Origin: Planctomycetota bacterium
GTDB taxonomy: Bacteria; Planctomycetota; UBA1135; GCA-002686595
DNA length: 64,000 nucleotides
Assembly: GCA_029259595.1 (NCBI GenBank)
Contig: JAJDEW010000088.1
Location: 17,602 to 81,601, forward strand
Direction of reading: 5' to 3'
Below, one piece after another: positions 51,896 through 60,761 of the stretch. A program made the translations under genes and the position numbers. The notes under the pieces are model-generated. The model was not told the origin of the DNA, ran no database searches, and worked only from the letters and a program-made list of their open reading frames with translations. Each line of letters starts with the position of its first letter. The stretch's first letter is position 1.

Positions 51896-51971
51896 TCCGC
51901 GCGAGAAAGCCGCCGAAAGCGCGATACCCCACCGGCCCGGGAGGCCATCGGTCAGGTGGAGGCCAAGACCG

Positions 51972-54239
51972 ATGAAACCGCTCGAAGAGATCCAAGACGA
52001 AATCGTGGAACGCCTGCACGCCGGCGAAGACGTCGACCGCAGCGCGATCCTCGCCGCCCACCCCGAACACGCCCCGGCGCTGGCCGCCTTCCTCGACCTC
52101 GTCGGGGAGATCGAGGCGGGCACTCCCGACTCGCTGCCACCCCCTTCGCGCCTGGGCGACTTCCTGATCCTGCGCGAGGTCGGACGCGGCGGCATGGGCG
52201 TCGTCTACGAGGCCGAGCAGAAGAGCCTCGGCCGGCGCGTCGCCCTCAAGGTGTTGCCGCCGGCCCTCGGTCACGACCGCCGGCTGCTCGAGCGCTTTCG
52301 GCGTGAGGCCCAGGCGGCCGGGCGCCTGCGTCATCCGGGCATCGTGCCGGTCTACAGCTTCGGTGAAGTGGCGGGCACGCCGTTCTTCGCGATGGAGCTG
52401 GTCGGCGGTCGCTCGCTCGCGCAGATCCTGACCGCGCGGCGCCGGGGTGATCACGCCGGCTTGCCGGTCACGCCGGACGCCTGGCAGCGCTTCGTGCTCG
52501 ACATCGCGGCGCGCGTCGCCGATGCGCTCGCCTACGCACACGGCCGCGGCATCCTCCACCGGGACGTCAAGCCGGCCAATGTCATGATCGACGACGACGG
52601 CACGCCCCGACTCACCGACTTCGGGCTCGCGCAGGACCTGTGGCAGGAAGGGCTCACGATGTCCGGCGAGATCTTCGGCTCGCCCAAGTACATGAGCCCG
52701 GAGCAGGCCTTCCAGCGCCAGGTCGCCGTCGACGAGCGCACGGACATCTACTCGCTCGGCGTCACGCTGTACGAGCTCTTGACCCTGCGCTTGCCCTACC
52801 CGTCGAACACGAGCAGCGAGTACATGGTGGCCCTCGAGCGCGGCGACGTCGTCCCGCTGCGTGACGTCGATGCGACGATCGACGAAGGGCTCGAGCGCAG
52901 CGTGCTGCGGGCGCTCGCGAAGGAGCCGGAGGAGCGCTATGCCACCGCCGCCGACTTCGCGCGGGACCTGCGGGCCGTCCTCGACGGGCGTCCGGTCGCG
53001 ACACCACCGCCGCTGCCCGCCTCGGCTTCCACGCCCGCCGCCCGCGCGCTCGGCGCGACCGCGACGGCCGGAGCCCCGCCCCCGCCCCCGCCGCCTCCGG
53101 CACCTGCTCCCCCCGCCCGACCGCACCGGCATCCGGCGCACGCGCGCTCCCACGGTTCGTTCACGAAGGCTTTGCTCACGGTCGGTTGCCTGGGGCTCAT
53201 CGTCTTCGCCGTCGTCATCTTCGGCGGAGCGATGTTGATCGGAGTGCCGGTCAGCCTCGAAGCCGAGAGTCCGCCGCCCGCGCTCAACCGCGCGCCCACG
53301 ACGAGTTCGATGCCTTCGAACCGTGACCTGCACGTCATGGCCGTCTCCGACGCGCCCGGAGTCGAGGCCACGCTGAGGAGCTGGATCACGCCGCGCATCG
53401 TTCTGCGGGACATCGTCGCGCGCAACGCACTCGGCACGTACCGCTGCGAGCTCGACGTACCGGTGCCGCGGGGCGTGAAGGGCGACCTGCAACTCGACGT
53501 GACCTGGGCGGTCTCGGTCGACGGTGGCGCGTGGCGTTCGCTGGCTCCGGAGGCGCCGGTCGAGTCGTATGTGCTCGAGAAGGCCGGACGCCTCACCCTG
53601 ACGCGGACGGCGGACCTGGCGGCGCTCCTCACGGACACGGGCTCCGCGGAATCGGTTGCGCTGGCACACGAGGCCTTGGTCCGCATCCGTCGCGTCGGCT
53701 CGAGTCCGGAGAGCGGCACGACCACGCGCTTTCGCATCCAGAAGAAGCTCCTGGTCTACGCAGCGTTTCCCGACCACTACCCGACCGGCATCCGCGGCGG
53801 CAGGGTCGAGCTCGTCATGCAGCGCAGCCTCAGCCCGACCGCCGCGACGTTGCTCGAGGTCGGAGCCACCGAGCGGGGCGAGAAGGAACTCATCGTCCAA
53901 CTCGACTTCGAGCACGGCTCCGGCACGATCGCGACCGCCGTGCGCGCCGAGCTGTTCGTCCCCGGCAGCGAAGCGCCCTTCGCGACCGCCCCGCTCGTCT
54001 TCGAGGCCTTCGACGGCGACGGCGTGCTACGCGCAACGCGACGGGTCGCCTTCACCCTGAATACCGCACCCCTCGACGAGGAAGCACGCCTCATGCTCGA
54101 GCTGCACTCGGGAGCCATCGACAGCCTGCGCGTCGTCCTCTCGCCCTCGCGCGACCTGGTCCTGGCCGAGACCAACCTCGACAGCTACTGGGACGGCACG
54201 GTCGACAGCCTCGTGCCCTTCGCCCTGGGAGCCCGTTGA
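51972..54239 (+). CDS. Hanks-type Ser/Thr protein kinase with large extracytoplasmic beta domain
   Basis: A 755-residue membrane kinase. The catalytic domain at about 62-335 is complete: GRGGMGVVYEAE, VALKVLPPA, ILHRDVKPANVMI, LTDFGLAQD and GSPKYMSPEQA. A linker rich in Pro and Ala follows (eight consecutive prolines near 372), then one membrane helix at about 400-424. The outer 330 residues are beta-rich with no recognised family; they have strands such as RVELVMQRSLSP and VAFTLNTAPLD. A short N-terminal region (HAGEDVDRSAILAAHPEHAPAL) is seen in many planctomycete kinases. The neighbouring ECF sigma factor is its likely target. The stop codon lies in repeat copy C. Confidence 0.9.
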   Translation: MKPLEEIQDEIVERLHAGEDVDRSAILAAHPEHAPALAAFLDLVGEIEAGTPDSLPPPSRLGDFLILREVGRGGMGVVYEAEQKSLGRRVALKVLPPALGHDRRLLERFRREAQAAGRLRHPGIVPVYSFGEVAGTPFFAMELVGGRSLAQILTARRRGDHAGLPVTPDAWQRFVLDIAARVADALAYAHGRGILHRDVKPANVMIDDDGTPRLTDFGLAQDLWQEGLTMSGEIFGSPKYMSPEQAFQRQVAVDERTDIYSLGVTLYELLTLRLPYPSNTSSEYMVALERGDVVPLRDVDATIDEGLERSVLRALAKEPEERYATAADFARDLRAVLDGRPVATPPPLPASASTPAARALGATATAGAPPPPPPPPAPAPPARPHRHPAHARSHGSFTKALLTVGCLGLIVFAVVIFGGAMLIGVPVSLEAESPPPALNRAPTTSSMPSNRDLHVMAVSDAPGVEATLRSWITPRIVLRDIVARNALGTYRCELDVPVPRGVKGDLQLDVTWAVSVDGGAWRSLAPEAPVESYVLEKAGRLTLTRTADLAALLTDTGSAESVALAHEALVRIRRVGSSPESGTTTRFRIQKKLLVYAAFPDHYPTGIRGGRVELVMQRSLSPTAATLLEVGATERGEKELIVQLDFEHGSGTIATAVRAELFVPGSEAPFATAPLVFEAFDGDGVLRATRRVAFTLNTAPLDEEARLMLELHSGAIDSLRVVLSPSRDLVLAETNLDSYWDGTVDSLVPFALGAR

Positions 54240-54303
54240 CAAGGTCATTCGGCGCCACGACGACGACGGATTGACGCCTTTCGACGGCGGCCGCGAGGCT
54301 CCT
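54227..54303. repeat. Intergenic element copy C between convergent genes
   Basis: Begins with GGGAGCCC, the last codons of the kinase gene, contains GGTCATTCGGCGCCA (54243-54257) shared with copies B and D, and ends with AGGCTCCT (54296-54303) just at the stop of the convergent serine hydrolase gene. The outer arms are an imperfect inverted repeat. It occupies the whole gap between the two stops. Confidence 0.65.
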
Positions 54304-55481
54304 CAGCCCTCGAGCTCTTCGATCACGAGGGCGAACAGCTCCTGCAGGAGCGCGCCGCGGTCGCCGACGCTCTGGACGTCGTCGGTGTTGAGCTGGACGG
54401 CGCCGGCCAGGTCGGGGTCCGGCAGGTAGGCCAGTGCGGAGAGGTAGCCGGGCATGAAGCCTTCGTGGCCGAGGCTCGGGCCGAAGTCGGTGTCCTGGAC
54501 GATGACGCCGAGGCCGTAACGCTTGCCGGGGCCGAGGCCCGGGGCGGGGACGGCGTCGAGCAGGGTCGCGAGGTAGTCGCCCTCGAGCGCTTCGCCGCCG
54601 AACAGGAGCTTGGCCCAGCGCGCCAGGTCGAGCGGGGTCGAGGCCCAGCCACCGCCGCACCATTCGAACTGGACGTTCGTGCGGAAGACGCCCTTCTCGA
54701 GCATGAGCTCGGGGTAGCCGAACTGGCGGCTCATGACGACGTGGCCCTGGGCCATGCGGTCGATCGTGCGCGTGTTGGTCGGGATCGTGTCCTTCAGACC
54801 GAGGGGTGTGAGGAAGGACGCCTGCACGTCGTCGTAGAAGGCGGCCTTGCCGATCCGTTCCAGGATCATCCCGACCACGATGTAGTTCGTGTCGGCGTAG
54901 GCCCAGCCCTTGCCGGCGGGGAACAGGGGCGCGTCATCGAAGACGAAGGCCAGGAGTTCCTCCGGCTTCCAGACGCGATCGGGAGCGGCCAAGAGCTCGT
55001 CCCAGAAGCCGTCTTCGAAGATGTAGCGCGGCAAGCCGGATTCGTGGCGCAGGAGCTGGCGTACGGACACCGTGTCCGCGTTGGGCATCCGCTTCCACCA
55101 GTCGAGGTCGCCGAGATAGGTCGCGGCCGGCTCGTCGAGCGCGAGCTCGCCGGCAGCGATCCGGCGGTGCGCGGCGGCCGTCACGTAGGTCTTGCCGATG
55201 CTTCCGGAAAGGAGCCGATGCTCGGGCGTGAGCGGCGTCTCGTCGGCCTTCGACTCGAGCCCGACGGCGACTTTCACGAAGGCGCCATCGGGTAGCACGA
55301 AAGCGGCCGAGACGCCGGGAAAGCCGCGCCGCTGGTGCAGGTCGACGAGGCGCTCCCGCAGACGGCTCTCGATGCGCGCCGACAAGGTCTCGCCGACTTC
55401 GTCCTGCGCCAACGCCTGCGAGGCCGACAAGGGAACGAGCGACAAGACGAGCGCGAGCAGGAGTCGAAGCTTCGATTGCAT
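54303..55481 (-). CDS. Serine hydrolase of the beta-lactamase/penicillin-binding protein-like family
   Basis: A 392-residue secreted protein with a signal peptide (1-26, ending in QALAQ). SGSIGK (Ser94, Lys97) is the SxxK active site; YADTNY (Tyr195) is the second element where class C enzymes have YxN, here with Asp, and GHEGFMPGY near the C-terminus is the third. LRHESGLPRY is another family block. Such proteins include esterases, D-aminopeptidases and transpeptidase-like enzymes; resistance to beta-lactams is not implied. It ends at repeat copy C, convergent with the kinase gene, and is divergent from the sialate O-acetylesterase gene (112 bases). Confidence 0.82.
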   Translation of the reverse strand: MQSKLRLLLALVLSLVPLSASQALAQDEVGETLSARIESRLRERLVDLHQRRGFPGVSAAFVLPDGAFVKVAVGLESKADETPLTPEHRLLSGSIGKTYVTAAAHRRIAAGELALDEPAATYLGDLDWWKRMPNADTVSVRQLLRHESGLPRYIFEDGFWDELLAAPDRVWKPEELLAFVFDDAPLFPAGKGWAYADTNYIVVGMILERIGKAAFYDDVQASFLTPLGLKDTIPTNTRTIDRMAQGHVVMSRQFGYPELMLEKGVFRTNVQFEWCGGGWASTPLDLARWAKLLFGGEALEGDYLATLLDAVPAPGLGPGKRYGLGVIVQDTDFGPSLGHEGFMPGYLSALAYLPDPDLAGAVQLNTDDVQSVGDRGALLQELFALVIEELEG

Positions 55482-55593
55482 GGCCCCAGAATAGCCCGTA
55501 CCGCCGCCGTGATTCGCGCGGATTCGTCGTACGGTTGACGGGATCGAACGAGCGACTGACACTTCCCGTACCACGCCCTCACCCGGAACGACC

Positions 55594-57567
55594 ATGTCCA
55601 TCGCATCGTGCTGCTTGCCCCTGATCTTCGCCCTCGCGACCGCTGCTCGCCCCGCACTGCAAGCAGACGAGCTGCGGCCAGCCGGCATCTTCGGCGACGG
55701 CATGGTCCTGCAGCGCGAGACCCTGGCCCCGGTCTTCGGCTTCGACACGCCAGGCGTCACCGTGCGCGTCGGAGCGAGCTGGACCGACGACGTGCGGGAG
55801 ACGACGGCGGGCGTCGACGGGCGTTGGAAGGTCGCGCTCGAGACCCCTGCCGCGGGCGGACCCCATACGGTTTCGATCCAGGGCTCGAGCAAGGTCGAGT
55901 TCGAAGACGTCTGGTCGGGTGAAGTCTGGATCGCCTCCGGGCAATCCAACATGCAGTGGTCGGTGACGGATTCGGCGAACCCCGAAGAGGAGATCGCCCA
56001 GGCGAACCATCCGCACTTGCGGCTCTTCACCGTCCCGCGCACCACCGCGATGGCGCCCGCCGCGGACGTCGAGGGAACGTGGTCCGTGTGTTCACCGGAC
56101 ACCATCGCGGGCTTCAGCGCGGTCGCGTACCACTTCGGCCGCAACCTCGAGGCCGAACTCGACGTCCCGATCGGCCTCGTCAGCACGAACTGGGGCGGCA
56201 CGCGCGTCGAGGCCTGGACCAGCGAAGCGGCCTTGCGCGCCGCCGGAGAATTGACCCTCGAGCTGGACCAGATCGCCGGCCTGCGTGACGGAACGATCAC
56301 GGCTCCGAACGTGGAAGAGCTTCAGTCGGAGTGGTGGCGCAAGCACGCGGAGGAAGAACAAGGCATGAACGCTGGCTGGATGGAAGCCGGCTTCGACGAC
56401 GGAGCGTGGACCGAAGCCAGCTTGCCGCACACCTGGGCCGACCTCGGGCTCGAGGCCTTCGACGGTTGCGTCTGGTACCGCCGCGCGGTCGAGTTGCCCG
56501 CCGAGCTCGCCGGCCGCGAGCTCGTGCTCGAGATCGGCCCGGTCGACGACATGGACCTGACCTGGTTCGACGGCGAGCTCGTGGGCGAGACGCGCGGAGA
56601 CGGGAGCTGGCAGACGCCCCGGTCCTACGCCATTCCGGCCGAGCTCGCGCGCGAGGGCCGCGTCGTCATCACGGTCTGCGCCGTCGATTCGGGCGGCACC
56701 GGTCGCGTCGGCAACGAACCCGAGGGCATGCGGCTCGCCGCCAAGGACGGCTCGGGCGCGCTGTCCCTCGCGGGGCCGTGGAAGGTGCACGCGGGCGGAT
56801 CGCTGGCCGAACTGGGCGCCTGGCCCAGGCGCCCGTCGTTCCATGCGAACTCGGCCACGGCCTTGTTCAACGGGATGATCGCACCGCTCGTCCCCTTCGC
56901 CATACGCGGAGCGATCTGGTACCAGGGCGAAGCGAACGTGGCCAACGCCGCGGCCTACCGTCGCCGCTTCCCCGCCATGATCTCGGACTGGCGCGCGCAC
57001 TGGAAGCAGGGCGCCTTCCCGTTCTACTTCGTGCAGATCGCGCCGTTCGCGTACGCCGCTGACACGGGCCAAGCGGCCGAGCTGCGGGAAGCCCAGGCCC
57101 TGGCCCTCCGAACGCCGAACACCGGAATGGCGGTCGTGATGGACGTCGGCAACCCCGTCGACATCCATCCGCGCGACAAGCGCACGGTCGGACGCCGGCT
57201 CGCGCTGCTCGCACTCGCGAACACCTACGGCCGCACGGACGTCGTCGCCTCCGGTCCCGTCCTGCGCGAGCACCGCAGCGAGGACGGTGGAATCCGCCTG
57301 GCCTTCGACCATGCCGAGGGCCTCACGTCAGGGGCGGATCCGCCGACGTGCTTCACGCTGGCCGGCGCGGACCGCGTCTTCCATCCCGCCACGGCCGTGA
57401 TCGGCGAGCGCCACACGATCCTCGTGACCAGTCCCTTCGTCACGGAGCCGGTCGCGGTGCGCTTCGCCTGGGGTGCGGCCGACGTGCCGAACCTGCGCAA
57501 CGGCGCCGGCCTGCCCGCGTCGTCGTTTCGCACCGACGACTGGCCGGGGGTCAGCGCGAACGAGTGA
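55594..57567 (+). CDS. Secreted sialate O-acetylesterase (SGNH/GDSL-type)
   Basis: A 657-residue secreted protein with a signal peptide (1-24). The N-terminal beta-domain has VFGFDTPGVTVRV; IASGQSNMQWS (Ser118) is the nucleophile block of sialate O-acetylesterases, NWGGTRVEAW follows, then an inserted galactose-binding-like domain (about 250-400) with a WYRRAVELP strand, then WYQGEAN near 446 and DIHPRDK near 525, supplying Asp and His of the active site. The enzyme removes O-acetyl groups from sialic acids or other sugars in extracellular glycans. Its 3' end overlaps the convergent anti-sigma gene by 17 bases. Confidence 0.88.
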   Translation: MSIASCCLPLIFALATAARPALQADELRPAGIFGDGMVLQRETLAPVFGFDTPGVTVRVGASWTDDVRETTAGVDGRWKVALETPAAGGPHTVSIQGSSKVEFEDVWSGEVWIASGQSNMQWSVTDSANPEEEIAQANHPHLRLFTVPRTTAMAPAADVEGTWSVCSPDTIAGFSAVAYHFGRNLEAELDVPIGLVSTNWGGTRVEAWTSEAALRAAGELTLELDQIAGLRDGTITAPNVEELQSEWWRKHAEEEQGMNAGWMEAGFDDGAWTEASLPHTWADLGLEAFDGCVWYRRAVELPAELAGRELVLEIGPVDDMDLTWFDGELVGETRGDGSWQTPRSYAIPAELAREGRVVITVCAVDSGGTGRVGNEPEGMRLAAKDGSGALSLAGPWKVHAGGSLAELGAWPRRPSFHANSATALFNGMIAPLVPFAIRGAIWYQGEANVANAAAYRRRFPAMISDWRAHWKQGAFPFYFVQIAPFAYAADTGQAAELREAQALALRTPNTGMAVVMDVGNPVDIHPRDKRTVGRRLALLALANTYGRTDVVASGPVLREHRSEDGGIRLAFDHAEGLTSGADPPTCFTLAGADRVFHPATAVIGERHTILVTSPFVTEPVAVRFAWGAADVPNLRNGAGLPASSFRTDDWPGVSANE

Positions 57568-58657
57568 GCGCGGCCAGGCGCGCCTCGAAGGGCGTGCCGG
57601 CGAAGTCCGGGGCCAGCTCGCGCGCCAGGACTGCGGCACGCTCGGGCCGCACCACTGCGAGGCTCGAGAGGGCGTCGATTCGAATTGCGAGCGCCGCGCT
57701 CAGCTCGCCGTACATGCGCTCGGCCTCGGGCACGAAGCGCGTCCGGTAGGTCTCGCCCAGGGCCTTGGTGCGCGCGAGCACATCGAGCGCAGGGCCGTAG
57801 CGTCCGGCGGCAACGAGCTCGGGGATCGAAGACATCTCGGCCAGCGTGCGCTCGAACAGCGCTCCTTCGAGCGGCGCGCGATCCGCTCGGAGCGCGTCGT
57901 CGCAGAGGCTCGCATAGTCCGCGAGCACGCCTTCGATTTCCGTCCAGTCCGCGATCGCCCAGACCGGATCGGTCCGGCACCCGCCGGCATCGACGAACAT
58001 CGCCGGGAACGAAGCCTTGAAGCCGAAGGGCGGCTCCACGCCTTCGATCGCCTGGGGCTCCTCGAGGCGCATCGTGACGCGCACGCAGACGAACTCCTCG
58101 AGCAGGGCGAGCGTATCCTCGCGATCGAGACGCTCGTTGACCCAGACGCAGCGCGGACAGACGTCGATGACGTACTGGGCCAAGAGCGGCTTGCCGGAGT
58201 AGTCCGCCAGACGCTGGGCCTCCTCGCGTGAAGCGAGCCAGCCACGCCCGGGCGGAGCGTGCGGCAGGTCCGGCAGATCGACGCGGATGGCGGCGAAGGC
58301 CGGGAGCAAGGCGGGCGTGGTCGTTTCCAGGAGCTTGGCCGTCGGAACGTCCGTGTCCGCACCCGAGCCGCGCCGCTCGGCGAAGAACACCAGGACGGCG
58401 GCCGCCGCAAGGCCCACGGCCCAGGCGGCAGCTCGCCGCGGAAAGGGGCGTCGGGTCGCAAGCTCGAGTCGCGCCGCGCGCGGCCCCGGAGACGATGGCA
58501 AGGCGGTGTCCAAGGCGTAGAGGCGCTCGACACCGTCCAGGAACGCGCGGCACGAAGCACACGCTTCCAGGTGCCGGCGCACCTCGTAGGCGATCTCCGC
58601 GTCGAGGCGCTCGGTCGCGAAGTCGGCCAGCTTGGCTTCCCACAGCTCGCAGCTCAT
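57551..58657 (-). CDS. Anti-sigma factor with extracytoplasmic thioredoxin-like CPRC domain
   Basis: A 368-residue membrane protein. The N-terminal zinc anti-sigma motif is complete: HLEACASC gives His29, Cys33 and Cys36 (HxxxCxxC). A membrane helix follows at about 75-92. The outer part has a thioredoxin-like region: KPLLAQYVIDVCPRC with Cys167 and Cys170, then a helix and FGFKASFPAMFVDAGG resembling the cis-Pro strand. The last 120 residues are helical. It overlaps the ECF sigma gene upstream by ATGA. A disulfide switch in the CPRC pair that releases the sigma factor is an attractive but untested inference. Thiol-active heme or copper chaperone function of the outer domain is an alternative. 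Confidence 0.78.
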   Translation of the reverse strand: MSCELWEAKLADFATERLDAEIAYEVRRHLEACASCRAFLDGVERLYALDTALPSSPGPRAARLELATRRPFPRRAAAWAVGLAAAAVLVFFAERRGSGADTDVPTAKLLETTTPALLPAFAAIRVDLPDLPHAPPGRGWLASREEAQRLADYSGKPLLAQYVIDVCPRCVWVNERLDREDTLALLEEFVCVRVTMRLEEPQAIEGVEPPFGFKASFPAMFVDAGGCRTDPVWAIADWTEIEGVLADYASLCDDALRADRAPLEGALFERTLAEMSSIPELVAAGRYGPALDVLARTKALGETYRTRFVPEAERMYGELSAALAIRIDALSSLAVVRPERAAVLARELAPDFAGTPFEARLAALTRSR

Positions 58658-59217
58658 GAGCGCTTCTCCAAGGTGTGAAGGCTCCTCGTCAGCTTGATCA
58701 GCGCGAGTCGCAGTCGCGATTCCACCGTTTTGATGTTCACGTCCGTCGAAGTGGAGATCTCCGGGCACGAGAGCCCGTGATAGCGGTGAAGCAAGAAGAC
58801 TTCCCGTTGCTCGTCGGGCAAGTCGTCGATGGCGATCCAGATCCGCTGCATGGTTTCCTTGCGCTCGAGATCGGTGCTCGCGTCGTCCGGCGTCGACTCC
58901 TCGAAATCCCGCGACAGGTCGGCCCACGAGTCCTTGCCACGGATCTCGCGGCGCAGGCTGCGGCGCCACTGGTGAATCGCGATGCGGTAGAGGTAGGCCG
59001 CGGCGCTCCCGCGCCCTCGATAGTTCGCGCGATACTGCCAGAGGCCGAGAAAGGTGCTCTGGACGAGATCGTCGGCAAGGCTCGCGCACCGGGCGAGACC
59101 GAAGAAGAGGCGGTGGAGCGACGAGCGCTCCTGCAGGAAGAGCTCCTGCATCGCCGGAGCGTCCCCGGTCGCAATCCGCAACAGAAGCCGCGTCAGGTTC
59201 TCTTCCCTGTTCGCCAT
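58654..59217 (-). CDS. ECF sigma factor controlled by the thioredoxin-like anti-sigma factor
   Basis: A 187-residue sigma factor. Region 2 at about 10-85 includes FFGLARCASLADDLVQSTFLGLWQYRANYRG; region 4 at about 120-180 includes LPDEQREVFLLHRYHGLSCPEISTSTDVNIKTVESRL as helix-turn-helix. The ATG at 59217 is used because region 2 starts about ten residues in; an in-frame ATG at 59271 would add 18 residues. It overlaps the anti-sigma gene by four bases. The gene starts 240 bases from the divergent small secreted protein gene, a possible target of this sigma factor. Confidence 0.87.
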   Translation of the reverse strand: MANREENLTRLLLRIATGDAPAMQELFLQERSSLHRLFFGLARCASLADDLVQSTFLGLWQYRANYRGRGSAAAYLYRIAIHQWRRSLRREIRGKDSWADLSRDFEESTPDDASTDLERKETMQRIWIAIDDLPDEQREVFLLHRYHGLSCPEISTSTDVNIKTVESRLRLALIKLTRSLHTLEKRS

Positions 59218-59456
59218 GCACGGGCCAGTCGGCAATTCGTCCGGGAAGAGGGAGCGCAACGGCGAACCCATCCCTCAATCGTTTTCGAAAAAGTCCCGAC
59301 CGGACACGCACCGAATGGTTCGACCTTTGTCCTGGAACTGTCAGTCCTGCAAAACGCCGCGACCGGATGAGGATCCGAACGCTTTCGGTGCTCTGCAAGA
59401 CGTCGCGGCCTGAAGCGCGACGTCACCTCAGCACGCCTTGACCCAAGGAGGCTCCC

Positions 59457-59696
59457 ATGCGTGTCCTTTCCACTTTGTTCCTCGCCGCCGGGCTTTTGGC
59501 CAGTCCGAGCCAGGCCGACGAGGGTTCCTGCACTGCCCAGAAGTCCGCGTGCTCGAGCGAGTCCGCGGTCGAATTCGAAGTCGCCAACAGCTGCCGGCAT
59601 ATGTGCCCGGTGGCCAACGACGCGACGGCCCTGGGACGCAAAGTCGTCCTCGAGGTCGCCGTGGCGCTCGTCGATCGGAGCGAGCTCGAAGCCTGA
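59457..59696 (+). CDS. Small secreted protein with four conserved-looking cysteines
   Basis: A 79-residue protein with a signal peptide (1-20, ending in SQADE) and four Cys in the mature part (Cys25, Cys32, Cys46, Cys50), the last three spaced CRHMC. An exceptionally good ribosome binding site (AAGGAGG, 59445-59451) lies six bases before the ATG, suggesting strong expression. No family recognised. Its location divergent from the thioredoxin-like anti-sigma/ECF pair fits a role as a thiol-containing target of that system, but nothing proves it. Confidence 0.65.
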   Translation: MRVLSTLFLAAGLLASPSQADEGSCTAQKSACSSESAVEFEVANSCRHMCPVANDATALGRKVVLEVAVALVDRSELEA

Positions 59697-59794
59697 GTCG
59701 AGCGCCCCCTGGGAGGGGCGTCGAAACGCCGGCGCTCCTCCGTCCCCACTTTCCCCCTCACACGCCCGTCGCTCGCACGAACCGGACCGCCGCT

Positions 59795-60643
59795 ATGTCG
59801 AAGATCATGAACTCGAACCTGTCTTTGGTGCTCTCCGGAGCCCTCGCCACCCTCTTGCTCACGGCCCTGCCGTCCGCGCGATCGAGCGCCGAATCGGAGG
59901 CCTTCGCCGCCGCGTGGAAGCTCTACGAAGCGGGCAAGCCCAGCCAGGAGGCCTTCGAGAGCGTCCTGGCCGAGCCAAGTCTGCCGGACAAGGACCGCTT
60001 CAACTCCGCCTACGTCCTGGGCGTCCTGTCCCTCGGCAAGCACGAAGCGGACCAGGCCCTCGTGTGGCTCGAGCGAGCCGAGGCCATCCTCCCGGATCGT
60101 CCGCAGGTCGCGATCCGGCGCTGCGACGGCTTGATCCAGCTCGACCGGCTCGATGACGCGCAGGAACTGCTCGCGCGGCTCGCACCCGAGATGAAGCAGG
60201 CTTCGCCCACGGTGCGCCGTCGCTACGAGCTCTCGCGAGCTTCCCTGCTCGAGGGTCGCGGCAACCTCGAGCAAGCGATCGAGGTGCTCGATCCGCTGGC
60301 CCAGAAGAACCCGAAGGACTGGGAGGTTCCGTTCGTGATGGCGCGCGTGTTCGAGCGCATGGACCTGCCGGACGAGGCGATGTACTACTACGACCTCTCC
60401 ATCAAGAACGACCCCGAGCGCGACCCCTATCCGGGGATCTACGCCTACCAGCGTTGGGCGGCGATGCTCGTCTCGACCAGCCCGGGCTCCTACCAGGACA
60501 AGTCGCTCAAGCTGCGGGCGATCGCGCGCTACGAGACGTTCCTGGCGCGCGCCGAAGCCAACGGGGTCGCGCCCGCGCTCCGCACGCAGGCCGCGCAGGC
60601 CGTCAAGGTCCTGCGCGAGTTCGGCGCCCCCATCGGCGACTGA
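59795..60643 (+). CDS. Secreted tetratricopeptide-repeat protein
   Basis: A 282-residue protein with a signal peptide (about 1-33). Its mature part is helical with about five TPRs, for example FNSAYVLGVLSLGKHEADQALVWLERAEAILPD and EVPFVMARVFERMDLPDEAMYYYDLSIKND. It would be a periplasmic adaptor. It follows the small secreted protein gene by 98 bases on the same strand. The C-terminal FETFLARAEANGVAP... helix is the last repeat. Confidence 0.8.
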   Translation: MSKIMNSNLSLVLSGALATLLLTALPSARSSAESEAFAAAWKLYEAGKPSQEAFESVLAEPSLPDKDRFNSAYVLGVLSLGKHEADQALVWLERAEAILPDRPQVAIRRCDGLIQLDRLDDAQELLARLAPEMKQASPTVRRRYELSRASLLEGRGNLEQAIEVLDPLAQKNPKDWEVPFVMARVFERMDLPDEAMYYYDLSIKNDPERDPYPGIYAYQRWAAMLVSTSPGSYQDKSLKLRAIARYETFLARAEANGVAPALRTQAAQAVKVLREFGAPIGD

Positions 60644-60665
60644 ACTTCCCGGGCGCAGCGACGCT

Positions 60666-60704
60666 CCACGCGGTCGTCTTCCTGGGGGAGGAACGGTCGC
60701 GTGG
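60666..60704. terminator. Hairpin between convergent genes
   Basis: A stem of 12 pairs (two G-T wobbles), a small bulge and four more pairs, with a GGGGG loop: left arm starts CCACGCGGTCGT, right arm ends GGTCGCGTGG. It lies 22 bases after the stop of the TPR gene and 57 bases before the end of the convergent response regulator gene, where it may stop transcription on the plus strand. Confidence 0.55.
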
Positions 60705-60761
60705 GGCACCTGGGCAGCGCCCTGCACGCCACCGTCGTGGTCGCGTGCACGAGGCCGGCCT

